Below are positions 22,823 through 26,609 of a stretch of 26,609 bases of DNA, piece by piece. The stretch is taken from assembly GCA_964466745.1 (NCBI GenBank), contig CAYXOX010000027.1, positions 1 through 26,609 on the forward strand. The letters are read 5' to 3'. A program made the position numbers and the translations under genes. The notes below the pieces were generated by a model that saw nothing but the letters and a program-made list of their open reading frames with translations, did not search any database and was not told where the DNA came from. Origin of the DNA: CAYXOX01 sp964466745 (GTDB lineage: Bacteria > Pseudomonadota > Alphaproteobacteria > Rhodobacterales > Rhodobacteraceae). Every line of letters begins with the position of its first letter. The first letter of the stretch is position 1.

Positions 22823-24024
22823 GCGCCGCGGGCCACGCCGCGGTCCTCGCGCGTCCGGGGCGGATCGGCACGCTCGAACTGCCGAACCGGCTTGTTCGCG
22901 CTGCAACCTCCGAAACCATGGCCACGCCCGACGGGGCCATCACGCCGGCGCTGGAGGCGTTCTACCGGCGCCTCGCCGAAGGCGGGGCCGGCCTCATCAT
23001 CACCGGGCACACCTATGTTGAGCCCCGCGGCCAGTACGCGCCCTTCCAGACGGGCATCGATACCGAGGTAAAGGCCGAAGGGTGGCGCCGGCTCGTTTCC
23101 GGCGTGCACGCGGCCGGCGGGCGCATCTTCGCCGAGCTTGCCCACGCCGGCAGCCAGTCGGTCGTGCCCGGCAACACGCCGGTTTCGCCGTCCGTCGTTC
23201 CCAACGCCATCTTCGACACGCGGCCCGAGGAGCTTTCGCCGGAAGGCATCGAGGAAATCGTGGAGGCCTTCCGCGCTGCCGCGGTGCGCGCCCGGGCCGC
23301 GGGCTTCGACGGTATCCATATCCACGGCGGCAACGGTTACCTCATCTCGCAGTTTCTCTCGCCGCTCACCAACCTGCGCACCGATGACTGGGGTGGGACG
23401 CCCGAGCGGCGCAGCCGGTTTCTCTTCGAGGTCTACCGCGCCATTCGCGAGGCGGTCGGCGCCGATGTGCCGGTGACCGCCCGTATCGGGATGGCCGACG
23501 CGGTGCCCGGCGGGCTGGCGCTGCAGGAAAGCCTCGACCGCGTGGCCGCGCTGCGCGAGATGGGGCTCGACGGGGTGGAACCCGTCTATGCCGTGATGCG
23601 CAGCTACCACGACAATATCCGGCCCTACGTGGCCGTGGGTGCCCTGCGCGCGCTGCAGGACTGGGCGTTCGAGCGGATATGGAAGCCTCGGGGCGACGAG
23701 GCCTACTACGCGCCGTTCGGCCGCGCGATCAAGGAGCGCTGCCCGGACATGCCGGTCATCCTCGTGGGAGGTCTGCGGACGGCGCGGGCGATGGAATCGG
23801 TGATCGAGGCGGGCAGGGCGGATTTCATCGCCATGGCGCGCCCCATGGTCCGCGAGCCCGATCTGCCGCGCAAGCTGCTCGGCGGCGGGGCCGCGAGCGC
23901 GGCCTGCGTTTCGTGCAACATGTGCCTCATGCACGAAGGCCGCCACGCCCTGCAGTGCTGGCGCACGCCCCGCAGCCGAATGTGGCAGCATCTGCGGCTG
24001 CATCACTTCGGCGGAAAGGCCTGA
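22819..24024 (+). CDS. NADH:flavin oxidoreductase (Old Yellow Enzyme family) with C-terminal cysteine cluster
   Basis: This 401-residue FMN TIM-barrel enzyme starts with IGTLELPNRLVRAATSE, carries FAELAHAGSQS near 96, the substrate-binding pair His169/Asn172 in HIHGGNGYL followed by SQFLSPLTNLRTDDWGG, and VILVGGLRTA near 312 for phosphate binding. Members reduce activated C=C bonds with NAD(P)H. After the barrel it has Cys363, Cys366, Cys369 and Cys380 (C-x2-C-x2-C-x10-C), close to the [4Fe-4S] pattern of trimethylamine dehydrogenase/dienoyl-CoA reductase, yet it lacks the FAD/NAD domains that follow in those enzymes. ATG 22819 overlaps the CMD gene stop. It is the last gene of the long plus-strand block. 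Confidence 0.88.
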   Translation: MSAAGHAAVLARPGRIGTLELPNRLVRAATSETMATPDGAITPALEAFYRRLAEGGAGLIITGHTYVEPRGQYAPFQTGIDTEVKAEGWRRLVSGVHAAGGRIFAELAHAGSQSVVPGNTPVSPSVVPNAIFDTRPEELSPEGIEEIVEAFRAAAVRARAAGFDGIHIHGGNGYLISQFLSPLTNLRTDDWGGTPERRSRFLFEVYRAIREAVGADVPVTARIGMADAVPGGLALQESLDRVAALREMGLDGVEPVYAVMRSYHDNIRPYVAVGALRALQDWAFERIWKPRGDEAYYAPFGRAIKERCPDMPVILVGGLRTARAMESVIEAGRADFIAMARPMVREPDLPRKLLGGGAASAACVSCNMCLMHEGRHALQCWRTPRSRMWQHLRLHHFGGKA

Positions 24025-24145
24025 GGTCCCAGGCGGCAGGAGGCGCGCCCCGGCTGCCATGGGGCCCGACGCCCCGCAGGTCGCTTCGCCGAAGCCGCGT
24101 TCATCCCGGAGGCTCTGCCCGGCAGTTTCCCGGCCGGGCGCGTAA

Positions 24146-24679
24146 TCACGCCGTGGCCGCGGAAAAGGCCAGCGTGTTCAGCACGGTCGTGAGCGCCCAG
24201 TACGGTGCGAAAACGATGCCGACATGGCGCCCGTTGCGCGAGAGCCGCGGGTGGTTGCCAAGGAACGGCAGGCCCGCGTGGTTGGCGTTCACCAGGGCGA
24301 AGAGGGCTGCCATGATGCCGAACACGAGGTGCAGGGCGTGGCGGTCGGCCAGCGGCAGCGTCAGCCCGTAAAGGGCCCCGGCCGCCACGGCGATGAAGGC
24401 AAGCGCGCCCTGCCGTTGCTCGAACAGCATCAGAAAGACGTAGTCCGCGCCCGCGGGAGCCTTGTCCTGCGGGGCGGCGCCGAGAGCGGCGTCCAGCATG
24501 GCGCTCTGGTCGTCGTGGGTCAGGGCCTTGGGCGGGCGCGGCAGCCCCGGGGCAAAGAACGGGAGCACCCAGTTCACGACCCATCGTGCCCACAGGGGGC
24601 GGATCACTTCCACGGCGTGAACCAGCGCGGGCGCGAGGCACAGGAGCAGGCCGAGGGTAGAGGCAAGGGTAGGGGTCAT
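24146..24679 (-). CDS. hypothetical membrane protein
   Basis: I do not recognise this 177-residue protein. It has about four hydrophobic segments: LASTLGLLLCLAPALVHAV at the N-terminus, ALAFIAVAAGALYGLTLPLA near 93-112, LHLVFGIMAALFALVNANHA near 116-136, and VGIVFAPYWALTTVLNTLAF near 152-172. A charged loop with HDDQSAMLDAALGAAPQDK lies between the first two. A polytopic inner-membrane protein is the only safe statement. ATG 24679 has AGGGAG about 8 bases upstream, which supports translation. It is the last of three minus-strand genes, convergent with the Old Yellow Enzyme gene, and is separated from the SnoaL-like gene by a strong hairpin, so it may have its own promoter. Confidence 0.7.
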   Translation of the reverse strand: MTPTLASTLGLLLCLAPALVHAVEVIRPLWARWVVNWVLPFFAPGLPRPPKALTHDDQSAMLDAALGAAPQDKAPAGADYVFLMLFEQRQGALAFIAVAAGALYGLTLPLADRHALHLVFGIMAALFALVNANHAGLPFLGNHPRLSRNGRHVGIVFAPYWALTTVLNTLAFSAATA

Positions 24680-24714
24680 CCGGGATACTCCCTGGGATTG
24701 GGCAACAGTACGAA

Positions 24715-24746
24715 AGGGCCCGGCCGCGACTGCGCTGCCGGGCCCT
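24715..24746 (-). terminator. terminator hairpin after the SnoaL-like gene
   Basis: AGGGCCCGGC (24715-24724) and GCCGGGCCCT (24737-24746) form a perfect 10-bp stem with a 12-base loop, six bases after the stop codon at 24753. On the minus strand it is followed by TT (TTT with the closing base), then CGTAC, a short T run, so it is a plausible intrinsic terminator of modest strength. Confidence 0.6.
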
Positions 24747-24752
24747 ATCCGT

Positions 24753-25226
24753 TCACTCGGCGGTCAGCTGGGCGACGGCGCCGGTCCAGTCCTCGAGGTG
24801 GTAGATATGGGTGATGAGGCCGTCCTCGACCGTCACGATGTCGATGGACATGATCTCGAAGCTCTTGCCGGTTGCCGGATCGACGCCGAAGAACGGGCCG
24901 ACGGGCGTGCCGGTGGCGAGGCCGCGCACGACGAAACGGTCGTCGCCCGTCTCGATGATCTCCTGCGGCACCCATGTCAGGTCGGGCACGACCTGGCCGA
25001 GGAACGCCACCGTGTTGAGCATGCCCTGCGCGCCCTCGCCCCCCGGCGGCGTCGGGATCGAGACGACTTCGGGCGAGAAGAGCTCGAAGTACCTTTCGGC
25101 GGTCGTTCCGGCGGGGTCGGTGAGGATGTCTGAATAGAACGCGCGCACGGTGTCGATGTCAGCGGCGAATACGGGTGCGGCCAGTGCGGTTGCCGCGACG
25201 GCGGCGGCCGTGAGGGTCTTTTTCAT
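24753..25226 (-). CDS. exported SnoaL/NTF2-like protein
   Basis: This 157-residue protein has a clear Sec signal peptide (MKKTLTAAAVAATALAAPVF, then AADID), with cleavage expected after residue 21. The mature part fits the NTF2-like cone fold of the SnoaL/ester-cyclase group: an N-terminal helix IDTVRAFYSDILTDP, then RYFELFSPEVVSIPTP and the late strands EIMSIDIVTVEDGLITHIYH and LEDWTGAV. No catalytic residues can be assigned with certainty, and secreted members are often uncharacterised. ATG 25226 has AAAGGA about 9 bases upstream. It lies 39 bases after the SDR gene on the same strand, so both are probably controlled by the divergent TetR regulator. Confidence 0.82.
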   Translation of the reverse strand: MKKTLTAAAVAATALAAPVFAADIDTVRAFYSDILTDPAGTTAERYFELFSPEVVSIPTPPGGEGAQGMLNTVAFLGQVVPDLTWVPQEIIETGDDRFVVRGLATGTPVGPFFGVDPATGKSFEIMSIDIVTVEDGLITHIYHLEDWTGAVAQLTAE

Positions 25227-25265
25227 GGGATTGGTCCTTTCAGGGTCGGTGGTGGATCGATTTGC

Positions 25266-26144
25266 TCAGGCGTCGGCACCGCCCAGCACGGTGTCGAGCT
25301 GCATCTCTTTCAGAAGCGCGTCCTGGCGCGGCTGGGTAAAGGCGTTCATTTCGTCCACGCCCCAGGTGATGCCGACGACGGTGCGAGTGCGGCGCCTGCC
25401 TGGCGCGGCATCGGCCAGCGCGAGATAGGCGTCGACGACCAGTTGCGGATCGGGGGCCTGATCGCTCGCCAGCATCTCGGAGAATCCCGCGATCATGGTG
25501 TCGGGCACCTGGCCGAGGTCGCCGTAAGATGACAGCACATCCGCGCGTGCGGGCGGTTTGCCGGCCGCCAAAAGATTCGAGGGGAACGGTCCAGGCTCGA
25601 CAAGTGCGACGTCGATACCGAAGGGCGCCACCTCGTAACGCAGGCTCTGGCTGTAGGCCTCCAGCGCGTGTTTCGTCGCGCAATAGGTGCCGAAGAAGGG
25701 CACCGACACACGGCCCGCGATGGAGCTTGTGTTGACGATCAGCCCGCTGCCTGCCGCGCGCATCGAAGGCAGCACTGCCTGCATCGCGCGGATGGCCCCG
25801 AAATAGTTGGTATCCATCTGTTCCGCGGCCTGCGCGACGGAATAGGCCTCGGTCATGCCGATATACATGATGCCGGCGTTGTTGATCAGGATGTCGACTG
25901 GGCCCTCGGCGAGGATGCGGGCAAACCCCTCGGCAATCGAGGCGTCGCTTGTCACATCCATCTCGGCGATGGCGATGCAGGGCGAGTAGGCTTGCAGTTC
26001 CGCCTTCTTGCCCGCGTTCCGCCCGTCGGCATCGCGCATCGTGCCCCAGACGCGGTCCCCGCGGTCGGCGAAGGCGCGCACCGCCGCCGCGCCGAATCCG
26101 CTGCTGGCCCCCGTGATGACGACCGTCCTTGCTGTCTCCGACAT
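25266..26144 (-). CDS. SDR family oxidoreductase
   Basis: This 292-residue NAD(P)-dependent short-chain dehydrogenase is of the classical type. The Rossmann motif TGASSGFG is at residues 11-18, NNAG near 88, and the catalytic residues lie in NTSSIAG (Ser) and FGTYCATKHALE (Tyr-x3-Lys) near 135-157. Asn in MDTNYFGA completes the tetrad. After VEPGPFPSN the C-terminal third is longer than in small SDRs and may form the substrate lid. ATG 26144 has GGGGAG 6 bases upstream. It is divergent from the tetR-like gene, with an operator-like palindrome in between, which suggests regulation by that repressor. The substrate is a carbonyl or alcohol of unknown identity. Confidence 0.92.
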   Translation of the reverse strand: MSETARTVVITGASSGFGAAAVRAFADRGDRVWGTMRDADGRNAGKKAELQAYSPCIAIAEMDVTSDASIAEGFARILAEGPVDILINNAGIMYIGMTEAYSVAQAAEQMDTNYFGAIRAMQAVLPSMRAAGSGLIVNTSSIAGRVSVPFFGTYCATKHALEAYSQSLRYEVAPFGIDVALVEPGPFPSNLLAAGKPPARADVLSSYGDLGQVPDTMIAGFSEMLASDQAPDPQLVVDAYLALADAAPGRRRTRTVVGITWGVDEMNAFTQPRQDALLKEMQLDTVLGGADA

Positions 26145-26170
26145 GGCTGACTCCCCAGCTTGCGAATTGT

Positions 26171-26185
26171 GTTACCAAGTGGTAC
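26171..26185. promoter_or_regulatory. TetR-type operator candidate, site 1
   Basis: GTTACCAAGTGGTAC contains TACCA-AG-TGGTA. It overlaps the expected -10 region of the SDR promoter on the minus strand. A second copy in opposite orientation is at 26216-26230. Confidence 0.6.
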
Positions 26186-26208
26186 GAATATCGGTGAAAC
26201 TCCGTCAA
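26179..26208 (-). promoter_or_regulatory. possible promoter of the SDR gene
   Basis: On the minus strand TTGACG (26208-26203) is followed after 18 bases by TACCAC (26184-26179). The -10 box is weak but falls on operator site 1, the place where a repressor would block transcription. Confidence 0.3.
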
Positions 26209-26215
26209 GAATTAA

Positions 26216-26230
26216 ATACCGGTTGGTAAC
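26216..26230. promoter_or_regulatory. TetR-type operator candidate, site 2
   Basis: ATACCGGTTGGTAAC reads GTTACCAACCGGTAT on the minus strand, matching site 1 at 12 of 15 positions. It ends two bases before the regulator ATG at 26233, so binding would also cover the ribosome site region and allow autorepression. Confidence 0.58.
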
Positions 26231-26232
26231 AA

Positions 26233-26609
26233 ATGGGTGATGACGAACCGAAACCCGCGCGCGGCAGACCGCGGACTATGAGCGCCGAGAAGGTGCTGGA
26301 CGTCGCCATGACGGCCTACTGGCAGAGCGATCCGGCCGATGTGTCGCTCAATGCGATCTGCCAGATGGCGGGCATCTCCAAGCCCTCGCTCTACCGCGAG
26401 TTCGGAAGCGAGGACGGGCTGATTCGCGCCGTTCTCGACAGCTACGCCGAGCGGGTCCTCTCGGCCGTGTTCGCGATCCTGCACGGCGGAAGGGGCCTGC
26501 AGGCGACACTCGCCGCCCTGATCGATTTCGCCGTGGCGGACCCGCGGATGGAAACCGGCTGCCTGTTCTACAAGATGCGCGCGGGCAAGCACCGGCTGGG
26601 GCCGGAAAC
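26233..26609 (+). CDS. TetR/AcrR-family transcriptional regulator, N-terminal part
   Basis: The frame from ATG 26233 runs off the right edge after about 125 codons. After a basic leader (KPARGRPRTMSAEKVLDVAM) comes the TetR helix-turn-helix at about residues 38-66: SLNAICQMAGISKPSLYREF then GSEDGLIRAVLDSY. The following helices belong to the ligand-binding domain, whose end is missing. TetR proteins usually repress a divergent gene and themselves. Here the SDR gene lies divergent, and two matching palindromes occupy the 88 bases between. The start could also be the ATG at 26278, which would drop 15 basic residues; no strong ribosome site distinguishes them. Confidence 0.9.
   Translation, partial: MGDDEPKPARGRPRTMSAEKVLDVAMTAYWQSDPADVSLNAICQMAGISKPSLYREFGSEDGLIRAVLDSYAERVLSAVFAILHGGRGLQATLAALIDFAVADPRMETGCLFYKMRAGKHRLGPE

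Overview
The window is G+C-rich and nearly fully coding: the largest gap between genes is about 240 bases. It carries ATGA stop/start overlaps, a tRNA-Gly(TCC), Liv-type transporters, molybdenum hydroxylases and XRE-cupin and TetR regulators. Together these suggest an alphaproteobacterium, probably Rhodobacterales-like. That placement is inferred from gene content and style, not from a marker gene. A run of 10 N shows that this is a scaffolded assembly.

Layout. (1) 1-2983, minus strand: the N-terminal part of an acyl-CoA synthetase, an MsbA-like ABC exporter and tRNA-Gly. (2) 3116-5714, plus: pxpB-pxpC-pxpA, an ATP-dependent lactam hydrolase (5-oxoprolinase type). (3) 5880-7381, plus: a cysteine hydrolase of the isochorismatase fold and an XRE-cupin regulator. 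(4) 7529-13537, plus: a molybdenum hydroxylase set in the order M-L1-S-L2, with two catalytic subunits and one copy each of the FAD and [2Fe-2S] subunits. (5) 13615-15288, plus: two small cupins and a nitrilase-family amidase. (6) 15526-20190, plus: a Liv-type uptake transporter in the order H-M-G-SBP-F. (7) 20211-24024, plus: a Rieske oxygenase interrupted by the assembly gap, a cyclase/formamidase-like metal hydrolase, a carboxymuconolactone decarboxylase-like protein and an Old Yellow Enzyme with a cysteine cluster. (8) 24146-26609: on the minus strand a small membrane protein, an exported SnoaL-like protein and an SDR, then a divergent partial TetR regulator on the plus strand with paired operator-like palindromes.

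How the genes may work together (inference). The roughly 21 kb co-directional block from 3116 to 24024 looks like a catabolic island for a small N-containing ring compound. The Liv transporter and its binding protein would import the substrate. The molybdenum hydroxylases would add oxygen next to a ring nitrogen, giving a lactam. The Rieske oxygenase and the Old Yellow Enzyme would oxidise or reduce the ring. PxpABC and the cyclase-family hydrolase would open the lactam, imide or formamide. The nitrilase and the cysteine hydrolase would release nitrogen from linear amides. The XRE-cupin protein is the obvious candidate regulator. I cannot name the substrate from sequence alone.

No insertion sequence, CRISPR array, phage gene or rRNA was seen.
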